Shown here one piece after another: positions 7,353-15,456 of a DNA stretch of 64,000 bases. The notes under the pieces were generated by a model, which made no database searches, had not been told where the DNA came from, and saw nothing but the letters and a program-made list of their open reading frames with translations. The DNA comes from Nitrospira sp. (GTDB lineage Bacteria; Nitrospirota; Nitrospiria; Nitrospirales; Nitrospiraceae). The stretch spans positions 186,001-250,000 of the forward strand of contig JACOEM010000007.1 in NCBI GenBank assembly GCA_024998565.1. The letters run 5' to 3'. The position numbers and the translations under genes were made by a program. How positions within the stretch are numbered: position 1 is the first letter of the stretch; each line of letters opens with the position of its first letter.

Positions 7353-10021
7353 CCACGCGCAGTCTCCCGGTCATGCCGAGCCCGATGATGCGACGGCACT
7401 CAGCGGTTTCCCTCTCGCCCATGGTGCAGCGCCAATGTGCCTGCGGCGGGTCGGCCGTTCTAGCCGGGAACTGCGAGGAATGCCGGATGAAGTCATCCCT
7501 TGGTCAGTCCATGCAGCTCAAGCCGGTGGTCAGCCAGCCGGGTGACGAATACGAGCGGGAGGCCGATCGGGTGGCCGATCACGTGATGCACCGACCGGTG
7601 AGATCCACCGTGCCGGTTGCACAGCCGCGAGTAGTCGGTTCAGGCGGCTCGGCGACCTTGACGGCCCCTCCCGTCGTGCAGGAAGTGCTGGGGGCGCCGG
7701 GTCAACCGCTCGACCTCGCGACGCGCGCCTTTTTTGAGCCTCGTTTCGGACATGACTTCAGTCATGTCCGGGTCCATGCGGACGACAAGGCCGGCGTATC
7801 GGCGCGAGCGATCGATGCCCAAGCGTACACGGCCGGGCACAACATCGTCTTCGGTGCCGGGCGATTCGCTCCCGGGACGCAAGCGGGTCGCCAGTTGATG
7901 GCTCATGAACTCACGCATGTTGTGCAGCAGCATTCCACGAGGCAAGCGGCGGGGGCAGTTTCCGCAGCCGCGCCGGTTGCGAGAAAGCCGACCGAGGCCG
8001 AAGGCCCGGAGTTCACCCGAGCGGGCTGGGCGGCCGTGAACAGGCTGGGCATCGTCTACCAGGAAAGCGGGGTGAATCTTCGTGACGAGGCAGGCACTGC
8101 GGGATCGCCCCTCGCCAGACTGCCGCAGAATACCAAAGTTCACGTCCTCAGCCGCAACCCCCACAGTCATTGGTTAGCAGTGAGCGTGGTCGGCGATGCG
8201 TTCGACAAGAGCTGCGGGCGGGCCGGTCATGTCGGCACGTTCGGATACGTCTCCGATGACTACGTGTGGTGGAAGACGCCGCTTCCCGACACCGAGGCGG
8301 TCCTCTACTCGGTTCAAGGGAAAGACCCGTTAAGCAAGGTGGTGCAGAACCACTGCCAATACAAGGCTTATCCCATCAAGGTGGGGGATGATGCCCGGTC
8401 GCTGGCCATGGCGGTGTACCTCGCGAGCCAGGGCAACCCGGAGACCACAAAGGGCGTCCGGATCAACGAACAGAAATTCAAGAAGGCACAGGAAGGCGTC
8501 GACCTGATCGAACGGATCGATCCCTATCGAGCAGGGACACAAGACCTCTTCGATTCGATCGAGTTGGTTGCGGGAGAACGGATCTGGCTGCCGGGCATCA
8601 GCTATGTGGAACAGTTGAAACAGGCAGACATCCTGCCGTCCCGTCCCGATTGGATGAACAGCGCGGTTGAAACGGGGAAAGGGATCGCCGGCTTTTCGGT
8701 GGGCGTGGTGGAAGGCTTCGTGCAGTCGGTCCTCGACGTGTTCATCGGGGTCTACGATATTGTGTCCGGTACCTTCAACGGCATGCTGAGCCTGGTGAAC
8801 GGCGAGATGCTCAAGGCCGCCTCCGACCTGATCGCCCTGATCAAGGAGATGTCAGCGGACGATGTCAAACAGTTGGCCGGGGAGTTGTTGACGGCAATCG
8901 GCGGCCTCCTGTCGAAATCCGTCGAGGATTTTCTGTATCGCTGGATGAAGGATCCCGATCCCTACCGCAAATGGCATTTTCGAGGGGCGGTCATCGGGTA
9001 CATCCTGGCTGAAGTCGCGATGGCCGTCTTTACCGCCGCGATCGCCAACGTGGTCAAGTGGGTGGGCAAACTGGGCAAGGTCGGGGGCAAACTAGCCAAG
9101 ATCATCGAAGGCCTGCTTGTCAAACTGGAAAAACTCGTGCCCGATCGCAAGACGCCCGAGCGGAAGCTCGACAAGCCTGATGGGGCAGACGGGCGGGAAA
9201 AGTCCGCTCAATTGCCGTTCGCGCTGGGCGCGGCGCGAGCCATCGCCGAAGCGCACGATGCGAGGGACAGCGCTGTTCCGACCCTCCTCGCGTCGCTGGT
9301 GCCGCTCAAGAAAAAGTATCGCTGGATCAAACAATTCAGCGCCAAGCGAAAGGCGCAGTCCGGTCATTACGAAATCGTCATGCATGCCAGTAGCCACACG
9401 GTTGACGATGACTATACGACCGAGATCGAGGTGACCGACCGGGATCTTCAAGATCAGATCACGACTCAAAAAATTCCCCTCTTTGCCGCGAAAGAGTGGG
9501 GCACATATTCCTATAGCGGAAGACAGCTCGGCATTGTGGATACATTGGAAGGCGGACCACAGGCCTGGTACATCAGAACCGGCAAGGGCGGAACGGCGGG
9601 GCCGGGGGGGCCGGGCAAGGGCGATCCGTCGCGTTTCGAGGGGATTGCTGTGTTGGAGGAACTCAATCACTACAACAAGCGACCCATTCCAGGCAGAGCC
9701 ACCGGTGAGTGGATGATCAAGCCCTCCGGCGGACGGTTGGGCGCACCGGGGAGTCCTGCGGAACAGGCCAACAGCAGCCTGTCTGCCTGGTTGAAGAGTC
9801 AGCCCTTGCCGAAGGCGGGGCCGGATACGACGGACGTGAAGCTGTTGAACGACTGGCTGCGCAAACACGGCGTTACATTGGGAGGAAGGTACAGGGTAGG
9901 GGATGAGGTGATCTTGTTATCTCCCACGAATCTGACGTCTATGCCGAACAACACTGAATACGAGCTCGTCAACGGAATCATCCATAAACGCAAGTTCTGC
10001 CGAATCAAGGACATACCGTAG
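7349..10021 (+). CDS. Large DUF4157 eCIS effector with SH3-like region and hydrophobic helices
   Basis: 890 residues. Cys module at ~30-45 (CACGG, CEEC), GDEYEREADRVADHVM, then DUF4157 (~108-195) with HELTH at 186-190. After it comes a bacterial SH3-like stretch (~230-310: GVNLRDEAG, THVLSR-type strands, GYVSDDYVWW). A region at ~320-430 ends in ERIWLPG, reminiscent of LysM-type linkers. Hydrophobic or amphipathic helices follow near 455-490 (FSVGVVEGFVQSVLDVFIGVYDIVSG) and 560-590, which could form a pore or a translocation segment. The last ~250 residues (ending GGRYRVGDEVILL... KRKFCRIKDIP) are a toxin domain I do not recognise. Confidence 0.85.
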   Translation: MTTRSLPVMPSPMMRRHSAVSLSPMVQRQCACGGSAVLAGNCEECRMKSSLGQSMQLKPVVSQPGDEYEREADRVADHVMHRPVRSTVPVAQPRVVGSGGSATLTAPPVVQEVLGAPGQPLDLATRAFFEPRFGHDFSHVRVHADDKAGVSARAIDAQAYTAGHNIVFGAGRFAPGTQAGRQLMAHELTHVVQQHSTRQAAGAVSAAAPVARKPTEAEGPEFTRAGWAAVNRLGIVYQESGVNLRDEAGTAGSPLARLPQNTKVHVLSRNPHSHWLAVSVVGDAFDKSCGRAGHVGTFGYVSDDYVWWKTPLPDTEAVLYSVQGKDPLSKVVQNHCQYKAYPIKVGDDARSLAMAVYLASQGNPETTKGVRINEQKFKKAQEGVDLIERIDPYRAGTQDLFDSIELVAGERIWLPGISYVEQLKQADILPSRPDWMNSAVETGKGIAGFSVGVVEGFVQSVLDVFIGVYDIVSGTFNGMLSLVNGEMLKAASDLIALIKEMSADDVKQLAGELLTAIGGLLSKSVEDFLYRWMKDPDPYRKWHFRGAVIGYILAEVAMAVFTAAIANVVKWVGKLGKVGGKLAKIIEGLLVKLEKLVPDRKTPERKLDKPDGADGREKSAQLPFALGAARAIAEAHDARDSAVPTLLASLVPLKKKYRWIKQFSAKRKAQSGHYEIVMHASSHTVDDDYTTEIEVTDRDLQDQITTQKIPLFAAKEWGTYSYSGRQLGIVDTLEGGPQAWYIRTGKGGTAGPGGPGKGDPSRFEGIAVLEELNHYNKRPIPGRATGEWMIKPSGGRLGAPGSPAEQANSSLSAWLKSQPLPKAGPDTTDVKLLNDWLRKHGVTLGGRYRVGDEVILLSPTNLTSMPNNTEYELVNGIIHKRKFCRIKDIP

Positions 10022-10026
10022 GGAAC

Positions 10027-11811
10027 ATGAGGGCACAGATCGTTCACCCGAGCATCGGTGGGGAAGTCGAGGGAGGAGGCCATCCAGGCTTTTTGCAGCG
10101 GGCCTGCGCCTGCGGCGGGTCGGGTGGGTTGTCGGGCACCTGCGAGGAATGTGAGAAGAAAAAATTGACCGGCGTGTCGGTGCAGGCGAAGTTACGCATC
10201 AATGAGCCAGGCGATGAGTACGAGCAGGAGGCCGACCAGGTGGCGGACCAGGTGATGCGAACGCCCATCGATGAGGCCGCTTCCAGCCAAGGGACTTCGG
10301 AGCGACTTGTTCAACGGCGCCTCTCCGGAGAAGGTGGGTTGTTGAGTCGTGCCGCCGGCGAAGAACCGGCACCGGTCGGGGAGCCGCCAGGAGCTGACGG
10401 AGCGGCGCCGAAAGATGGTGCGCCCGACGAGGGCGGCAGCCGTTGCCCGAGCTGGCGTCGTGATCCGGAGAGCATCAGCAAACGGGCGGCGGAAACCTAT
10501 GTGCAGCACGATATCACGCCGACTTCACAGGCGAGGGTGGAGAAAATCACCTGCGAGCCGCCGGTCGCCAACGGCAACTATGGATGTTTCGTGCATTTCA
10601 GCGACGGGCTGGTGGTCAGGGTCATCGTCCGCGCAACCGATATCGTGGTCGGCATGGGACCAGGACAAATCTCCACAGAAACCCCGCCGGCCGCGACACC
10701 CCTGTGTTTTTACGATTACCACTGTCCGGACGGGTTTCTCGTCCTCACCAAACGAGAATGCAAAAGCGCCAAGTCGTCGGCGCCGCATCCGCCGGGCGCG
10801 CCTTCGGCGACGGTGCAGCGCCGAGTGGCCTCCGGCCCGTCCGGTCCGGTCGGTGCGCCGCCATCGGTGCAGGACGTGTTGGGGGCTCCCGGGCGGCAGC
10901 TGGATCGACCGACAAGGAGTTTTTTTGAGTCCCGGTTCGGGTACGACTTCGGGCAGGTCAGGGTACATGCCGATGCCAAGGCCGCTGAGTCGGCACGTTC
11001 GGTCCATGCCCTGGCCTATACCGTGGGACGGGATGTGGTGTTCGGGGCCGGGCAGTATGCACCGGATACGACCGCAGGGCGGCGGCTCCTCGCCCATGAA
11101 CTGACTCATGTGATTCAGCAAGGCGGCCGGCCTGCGTCCACCATCCAACGGCACAAGGATGATCTGGTCGGCTACACAGGTGGGCAGAGCGGCCGTGTCA
11201 TCGTGTTGAATGCCGGAACTCCCAGCTATGTCGCACCGGCGGTGTCGGGTCATCCAGGCCATGGCGAGAATGAGCCCAGTGTCGGGCCCATTCCGACCGG
11301 CACCTATGCCATTCAACCGCAGGTTACCAGGGCCGCCGTCTCCAACCTTCAAAGCGGCGTGTGCGGGGCGAATGCAATTGCCAGCGGCTACCAGGAGATC
11401 ACCAGCACCGACAAGAGTCCCTGCGACGGTGCGCACTACTGCAACGTGCCCTGTGCCACGGCCGACAACCCGGCGCAGCAGTGTTATACGCCTCAGGATT
11501 GCTGGGGGCCGATGAGGATCAAGATCCAGGGGTCGAAGACCGTTACCACGCCGGAGGGGGTGCGAAAACGGCGGGACGGGTTCTACCTGCACGGCGGCAA
11601 TCCGCGCGACGCCGTCAGCAGCGGGTGCGTCAAGACACTCGACAACGGCGTCTTTTCCGAGATCCGCAAACTCACGGGAGTGAAGGGAACGGTACCTTTT
11701 TGCGTCGGCACCGCCTGTCCGAAGGATCTCGAAGGGAAGGGAGTCATGTTCCAGGTGTCGCAGGCCGTGATCCGCGCGGTGGCCACGGGCAGCGGGATGG
11801 TCAGACCGTGA
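10027..11811 (+). CDS. DUF4157 eCIS effector with Tlde1/YkuD-like (DUF2778-type) catalytic domain
   Basis: 594 residues. Cys module at ~27-42, GDEYEQEADQVADQVM at ~62-77, then an unusual Cys-containing insert (~139-246) before DUF4157 (~280-366, HELTH at 357-361). The C-terminal ~200 residues contain VGPIPTGTYAI and FYLHGGN...SSGCVK (His522, Cys534), the His/Cys signature shared by L,D-transpeptidase folds and DUF2778/Tlde1 effectors, which act on peptidoglycan tetrapeptides. I infer a cell-wall-targeting toxin, which would mean bacterial prey. The many cysteines (for instance CDGAHYCNVPC) suggest disulfides. Starts 5 nt after the previous stop; no cognate immunity gene is evident downstream. 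Confidence 0.87.
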   Translation: MRAQIVHPSIGGEVEGGGHPGFLQRACACGGSGGLSGTCEECEKKKLTGVSVQAKLRINEPGDEYEQEADQVADQVMRTPIDEAASSQGTSERLVQRRLSGEGGLLSRAAGEEPAPVGEPPGADGAAPKDGAPDEGGSRCPSWRRDPESISKRAAETYVQHDITPTSQARVEKITCEPPVANGNYGCFVHFSDGLVVRVIVRATDIVVGMGPGQISTETPPAATPLCFYDYHCPDGFLVLTKRECKSAKSSAPHPPGAPSATVQRRVASGPSGPVGAPPSVQDVLGAPGRQLDRPTRSFFESRFGYDFGQVRVHADAKAAESARSVHALAYTVGRDVVFGAGQYAPDTTAGRRLLAHELTHVIQQGGRPASTIQRHKDDLVGYTGGQSGRVIVLNAGTPSYVAPAVSGHPGHGENEPSVGPIPTGTYAIQPQVTRAAVSNLQSGVCGANAIASGYQEITSTDKSPCDGAHYCNVPCATADNPAQQCYTPQDCWGPMRIKIQGSKTVTTPEGVRKRRDGFYLHGGNPRDAVSSGCVKTLDNGVFSEIRKLTGVKGTVPFCVGTACPKDLEGKGVMFQVSQAVIRAVATGSGMVRP

Positions 11812-11878
11812 ACGCCGTTGGAACGGACCGTGGAATCGCACAGATGGCGGGGACGACGATGAGACGAAAGGCCGGTTG

Positions 11879-12532
11879 ATGATGAGCAGCTTTCCCGGTT
11901 CTCCCAAATTGCTGAAGGGCGGCATTGTCCTGATCGATCCTGCCACGGCGCAGGTGCTGCGGATCATCGCGTTGCAATACAACCCGGAGTCCCTGAGCCG
12001 CACGCTGCAAGTGCAGGGTGCCGGCGAGGGAGGGGACCGTTCGGAGGCGTTGCGACTGAAAGGGCCGGCGGTGGAGACGATCAAGCTCGAGGCGGAAATC
12101 GATGCGACGGACGAGATGGAACAGGGGGGGGCGGTCGTCGGTGAGGCGGGGATTGCCCCCCAATTGGCCGCATTGGAGACCTTGCTTTATCCGAGTTCGG
12201 GACAATTGACGACGAACCACACCCTGTCCAGTTTCGGCACCCTGGAAATTCTTCCGATGGAAACGGCGTTGCCGCTGTTCGTGTTTGGACAGAACCGCGT
12301 CATTCCGGTTCGGGTCACCGAGTTCAGCGTGACCGAAGAGGCGTTCGACCCCAATTTGAATCCGATTCGAGCGAAGGTCAGCCTCGGCATGAGGGTGCTG
12401 TCCATCGACGACGTGGGTTTTACGCACAAGGCGGGCAGTTTGTTCATGAGTTATCTCCAGCAGAAGGAAGGCCTGCGCGCGAAGGCCCAGGGCGGTCACC
12501 TGGGGGCCCTCGGTCTCACGGGCATTTCTTGA
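11879..12532 (+). CDS. CIS tube-like adaptor protein (Afp7 N-terminal-like)
   Basis: About 217 residues. Start chosen at the ATG 7 nt after GAAAGG; another ATG follows at once and a TTG precedes it. The sequence has the pattern of contractile-injection-system tube/adaptor proteins: GIVLIDPATAQVLRIIALQYNPESLSRTLQ, then ETIKLEAEIDATDE, and LPLFVFGQNRVIPVRVTEFSVTEEAFDPNLNPIRAKV. In Afp7/gp53-like proteins such a domain joins the inner tube to the central spike and is fused to LysM. Here the LysM part is a separate gene 31 nt downstream. The first gene after the effector string, so the structural operon resumes here. Confidence 0.85.
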   Translation: MMSSFPGSPKLLKGGIVLIDPATAQVLRIIALQYNPESLSRTLQVQGAGEGGDRSEALRLKGPAVETIKLEAEIDATDEMEQGGAVVGEAGIAPQLAALETLLYPSSGQLTTNHTLSSFGTLEILPMETALPLFVFGQNRVIPVRVTEFSVTEEAFDPNLNPIRAKVSLGMRVLSIDDVGFTHKAGSLFMSYLQQKEGLRAKAQGGHLGALGLTGIS

Positions 12533-12563
12533 GAGCGGGCCAGGACGAGAGGAGGGAGCAGAG

Positions 12564-12923
12564 ATGAGCGATCCGTTACAGGCCTTACTCGACAGCGCAC
12601 TGAAGGCCAATTCCTTTCCGCCCACCAGCCGCTATTACAACGTGAAGACCGCCTCGCTGCTCACCGCCGACGGCACCATGTTGGTGTACTTGCGGCGACG
12701 CTTCGTTCCGGGGAGCGAGCGATTCACCGTGGTGCAGCAACATCGGGTGTCGGCAGGGGAGCGGCTGGACCATTTGGCGGCGACCTATGTGGGCGATCCG
12801 GAGCAGTATTGGCGGTTGTGCGACGCGAACGACGCGGTGCGGCCCGACGAACTCACGGAGACCTTGAACCGCGCCATCGACATTGCACTGCCGGAAGGAA
12901 CGACAGGAGTGCCCGGTGCTTAA
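12564..12923 (+). CDS. LysM-domain baseplate protein (Afp7 C-terminal/gp53-like)
   Basis: 119 residues with a good ribosome binding site (GAGGGAGCAGAG). The second half is a LysM-like module (QQHRVSAGERLDHLAATYVGDPEQYWRLCDANDAVRPDEL) preceded by strands such as YYNVKTASLLTADGTMLVYLRRRFVP. In Afp7 and phage gp53-type proteins, LysM sits at the C-terminus of the tube adaptor and helps hold the baseplate hub; here it stands alone as the partner of the preceding gene. It overlaps the next gene, whose GTG starts within its last codons. Confidence 0.85.
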   Translation: MSDPLQALLDSALKANSFPPTSRYYNVKTASLLTADGTMLVYLRRRFVPGSERFTVVQQHRVSAGERLDHLAATYVGDPEQYWRLCDANDAVRPDELTETLNRAIDIALPEGTTGVPGA

Positions 12924-14040
12924 AGGCATTCACCTGACATTGCTCGCCGGGCCGGTGGTGCCTTTTCCGGTGCCTCAGCCGGTCCTGGAGGCGTTGACCG
13001 AGGTCGAAGTGACGAGCGCCACCGGAACCGCCGGAGGGTTCCAACTGCGGTTCACGATCCAGAATAAGTCGCCGTTGCAGCAGGCCTTCCTGGTCGCGGC
13101 GACTCAAATGCCGCTTATGCGCGTGATCCTGGTGGCGACGATCAACCTCATTCCCCACGTGCTGATGGACGGGGTGATCACCACCCAGGAAATCAGCTCC
13201 GGCGAACAGCCGGGCGAGTCGACGCTCACGATCACCGGCGAGGACCTGACCAAGGTCATGGATCTGCAGGCATTCGACGGTCTGCCTTATCCGGCCATGC
13301 CCGACAATGTGCGCGTGATGACGATCCTGGCAAAGTATGCGGTCTTCGGTATGATTCCGCTCGTGATCCCGCCCATCGCCTTCGATGTGCCGATTCCGAC
13401 GATGCGGATTCCCTCTCAGCAAGGCACCGACCTCAACTACATCCTCGAGCTGGCCAGGAAATCCGGGTATGTCTTTTATGTTGAGCCGGGACCGGCGCCG
13501 GGCACCAATACTGCCTATTGGGGCCCACAGATCAAGGTGGGAATTCCGCAGCCGGCGCTGAATGTCGATATGGACTTCGATCGCAACGTGGAGTCGCTCA
13601 ACTTCCAATTTAACTCGAGCAAAAAGGATCTGCCGATCGTGATGATTCACAACGCGCTGACGAAGATGCCCATACCCATCCCGATTCCCGACATCAACCC
13701 CTTGCAACCGCCGCTGGGTCTGGTCGGACCGCCGGTGACCAAACTGACGATGCTCAAGGCGACAGGGAAACTCTCCCCGCCCGAAGCACTCAGTGAGGGG
13801 CTGACCGCGGCGAGTGAGTCGATGGAGGCGGTGACCGGCAGCGGGTCGCTCGATGTGGGTCGGTACGGCCGGCTCCTGAAGGCGCGCGGCCTGGTGGGGG
13901 TACGCGGCGCAGGCCTGGCCTTTGACGGTCTGTACTATGTGGACAACGTGACCACGACCATCAAACGCGGATCCTGCAAGCAGAACTTTCGCCTCACGCG
14001 CAACGGGCTCGTCTCCATCACGCCCATGGTGCCGGTATGA
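12916..14040 (+). CDS. Baseplate hub protein (gp27-like half of a split Afp8/VgrG)
   Basis: 374 residues. I place the start at the GTG at 12916, 7 nt after GACAGGAG, because it gives a family-like N-terminus (LKGIHLTLLAGPVVPFPVP). Features match the hub half of VgrG/gp27: TEVEVTSATGTAGGFQLRFTI near the start, then GEDLTKVMDLQ, and ARKSGYVFYVEPGPAPGTNTAYWGPQ, as in phage late-control D-type hubs. In most eCIS loci the hub is fused to the spike (Afp8); here the spike is the next gene, overlapping by 4 bp. Confidence 0.83.
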   Translation: MLKGIHLTLLAGPVVPFPVPQPVLEALTEVEVTSATGTAGGFQLRFTIQNKSPLQQAFLVAATQMPLMRVILVATINLIPHVLMDGVITTQEISSGEQPGESTLTITGEDLTKVMDLQAFDGLPYPAMPDNVRVMTILAKYAVFGMIPLVIPPIAFDVPIPTMRIPSQQGTDLNYILELARKSGYVFYVEPGPAPGTNTAYWGPQIKVGIPQPALNVDMDFDRNVESLNFQFNSSKKDLPIVMIHNALTKMPIPIPIPDINPLQPPLGLVGPPVTKLTMLKATGKLSPPEALSEGLTAASESMEAVTGSGSLDVGRYGRLLKARGLVGVRGAGLAFDGLYYVDNVTTTIKRGSCKQNFRLTRNGLVSITPMVPV

Positions 14041-14552
14041 ATGACGCACAACAATACTACGGCAAGTATCGCGGCACGGTTCTGAACAATATCGATCCCA
14101 TGCAGATGGGGCGGCTACAAGTTCAGGTGCCGGATGTGGCGGGATTGATTCCGACGTCGTGGGCCATGCCCTGCTTTCCCGCCAGCGGCAAACAGATGGG
14201 AGTCTACATGCTGCCGCAGATCGGCGCGGGGGTCTGGGTGGAGTTCGAGCAGGGGAATCCGGACTATCCGATCTGGAGCGGCTGCTGGTACGGCAGCGTG
14301 GCCGAGGTTCCGGCTCTGGGGTTGGCGGGCATTCCGGTCAGCCCCAACATGGTGATTCAGACGGCGGCTCAAAATGCCATCGTGATCAGCGACGTGCCGG
14401 GTCCGACCGGCGGCATTATGCTCAAGAGCGCGACCGGCGCCACGCTGATCGTCAACGACACCGGCATTTATATCCAGAACGGTAAAGGCGCCATGGTCAC
14501 CCTGGTGGGGCCGGCGGTGACGATCAACAATGGCGCGCTCACCATCGTCTAG
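14037..14552 (+). CDS. Baseplate spike protein (gp5/VgrG OB-fold and beta-helix)
   Basis: 171 residues overlapping the hub by 4 bp. It begins with a gp5-type OB-fold (YYGKYRGTVLNNIDPMQMGRLQVQVPDV, then MGVYMLPQIGAGVWVEFEQGNPDYPIWSGCWYG), the signature of phage baseplate assembly protein V. The C-terminus reads as a short repetitive beta-helix or needle (GIYIQNGKGAMVTLVGPAVTINNGALTIV). With the hub it would form the trimeric central spike; the PAAR-like gene downstream would cap it. The stop codon is at the edge of an inverted-repeat element. Confidence 0.88.
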   Translation: MNDAQQYYGKYRGTVLNNIDPMQMGRLQVQVPDVAGLIPTSWAMPCFPASGKQMGVYMLPQIGAGVWVEFEQGNPDYPIWSGCWYGSVAEVPALGLAGIPVSPNMVIQTAAQNAIVISDVPGPTGGIMLKSATGATLIVNDTGIYIQNGKGAMVTLVGPAVTINNGALTIV

Positions 14553-14667
14553 CATGATGCTGAAAACGCCTGCCAGCGGCGTTCTCGTTGCGTTCGGGCC
14601 CTCAACGTACCGCAAGCGGGCCTTCACTGACTGCGGCCTTGCTGGACAGCCGTTTTGAGCATCATGC
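14552..14667. repeat. ~116-bp palindromic intergenic element
   Basis: The left end (14552-14568, GCATGATGCTGAAAACG) and right end (14651-14667, CGTTTTGAGCATCATGC) are inverted with one mismatch, and pairing continues imperfectly through CCAGC (14573) and GCTGG (14641). It fills most of the gap between spike and tip genes in an otherwise tightly packed operon. It looks like an interspersed palindromic repeat (REP/MITE-like). I recall similar sequences from Nitrospira genomes, but this is memory and was not tested. No other copy was seen in this window. Confidence 0.7.
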
Positions 14668-14764
14668 GGAAGGATGTCCAGCTTCCGGCCGGAAGCGAAT
14701 CATCGTGGCCTGTGTGAGTGCATAGTTTCGTGCGGCCTGCGAACCATTCAGGGAGGGTGAGCCA

Positions 14765-15088
14765 ATGCCAGGATTCTTACTACATCTCGGGGCGACGGTC
14801 CTGTGCAGTCACGCCGGGCAGGCGACGCCGGTGGCGCCGAATCCGCGCGTGCTCGTGAGCGGGCAACCGACCGTAGCGATGACCAGTCTCTATGCCGTCG
14901 CCGGCTGCACCTTGCCGCCGCCTACCGCGGCAAACGGCCCCTGCGTCACGGCGCAATACACCACAGGGGCTACCAGGATCACCAGCAACGGTGTGCCGCT
15001 GCTGCTGATCGATAGTCAAGCGATCTGCACGCCTTCAGGGACGCCGTTGATTGCGACCGTCACGCAAACCAGGGTTACGGGAGTCTGA
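14765..15088 (+). CDS. PAAR-like spike tip protein
   Basis: 107 residues, ATG after a good site (GGGAGGGTGAGCC). The pattern is that of PAAR-like (DUF4150-type) tips: a short N-terminal strand (PGFLLHLGATVLCSHAGQA), ITSNGVPLLLIDSQAIC, and an N-terminal His/Cys (CSH) with further cysteines (Cys in GCTLPPP and AICTPSG) that could bind a metal at the point. In Afp this job is done by Afp10. Its place between spike and gp25 fits the conserved eCIS order spike - tip - gp25. Confidence 0.82.
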   Translation: MPGFLLHLGATVLCSHAGQATPVAPNPRVLVSGQPTVAMTSLYAVAGCTLPPPTAANGPCVTAQYTTGATRITSNGVPLLLIDSQAICTPSGTPLIATVTQTRVTGV

Positions 15089-15090
15089 CG

Positions 15091-15456
15091 ATGATGCACG
15101 TCGATTTTCCCTATCGGTTTGATGCGCGCGGCCGAACCTCCGGGACGGATGAGGCCGACCATATTCGCGACCTGATCGAGCAGGTGCTCTTCACGAGTCC
15201 CGGCGAACGCGTGATGCGGCCGGACTTCGGGAGCGGCCTCTTACAGGTGGTGTTCGCACCCAATAGCGAGGTGTTGGCGGCTACGACGCAGGTGCTCGTG
15301 CAGAGCGCGCTGCAACGGTGGCTGGGCGAATGGATCCTGGTGGAGGCCGTCCGGGTTGAAGCGGTGGACTCAACCCTTCGGGTGACCGTGCAATATGTCA
15401 TCCGGCAGACCGGCGACCGCGTCACCGGGAGCTTTACGCAAGGAGGCGGAGTGTGA
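15091..15456 (+). CDS. GPW/gp25-family baseplate protein (Afp9-like)
   Basis: 121 residues, starting 2 nt after the tip gene. It shows the gp25 signature: DEADHIRDLIEQVLFTSPGERVMRPDFGSGL, then LQRWLGEWILVEAVRVEAVDSTLRVTVQYVIRQTG. gp25/Afp9 is a baseplate wedge protein that starts sheath assembly. It overlaps the next baseplate gene by 4 bp (GTGA). Confidence 0.92.
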   Translation: MMHVDFPYRFDARGRTSGTDEADHIRDLIEQVLFTSPGERVMRPDFGSGLLQVVFAPNSEVLAATTQVLVQSALQRWLGEWILVEAVRVEAVDSTLRVTVQYVIRQTGDRVTGSFTQGGGV

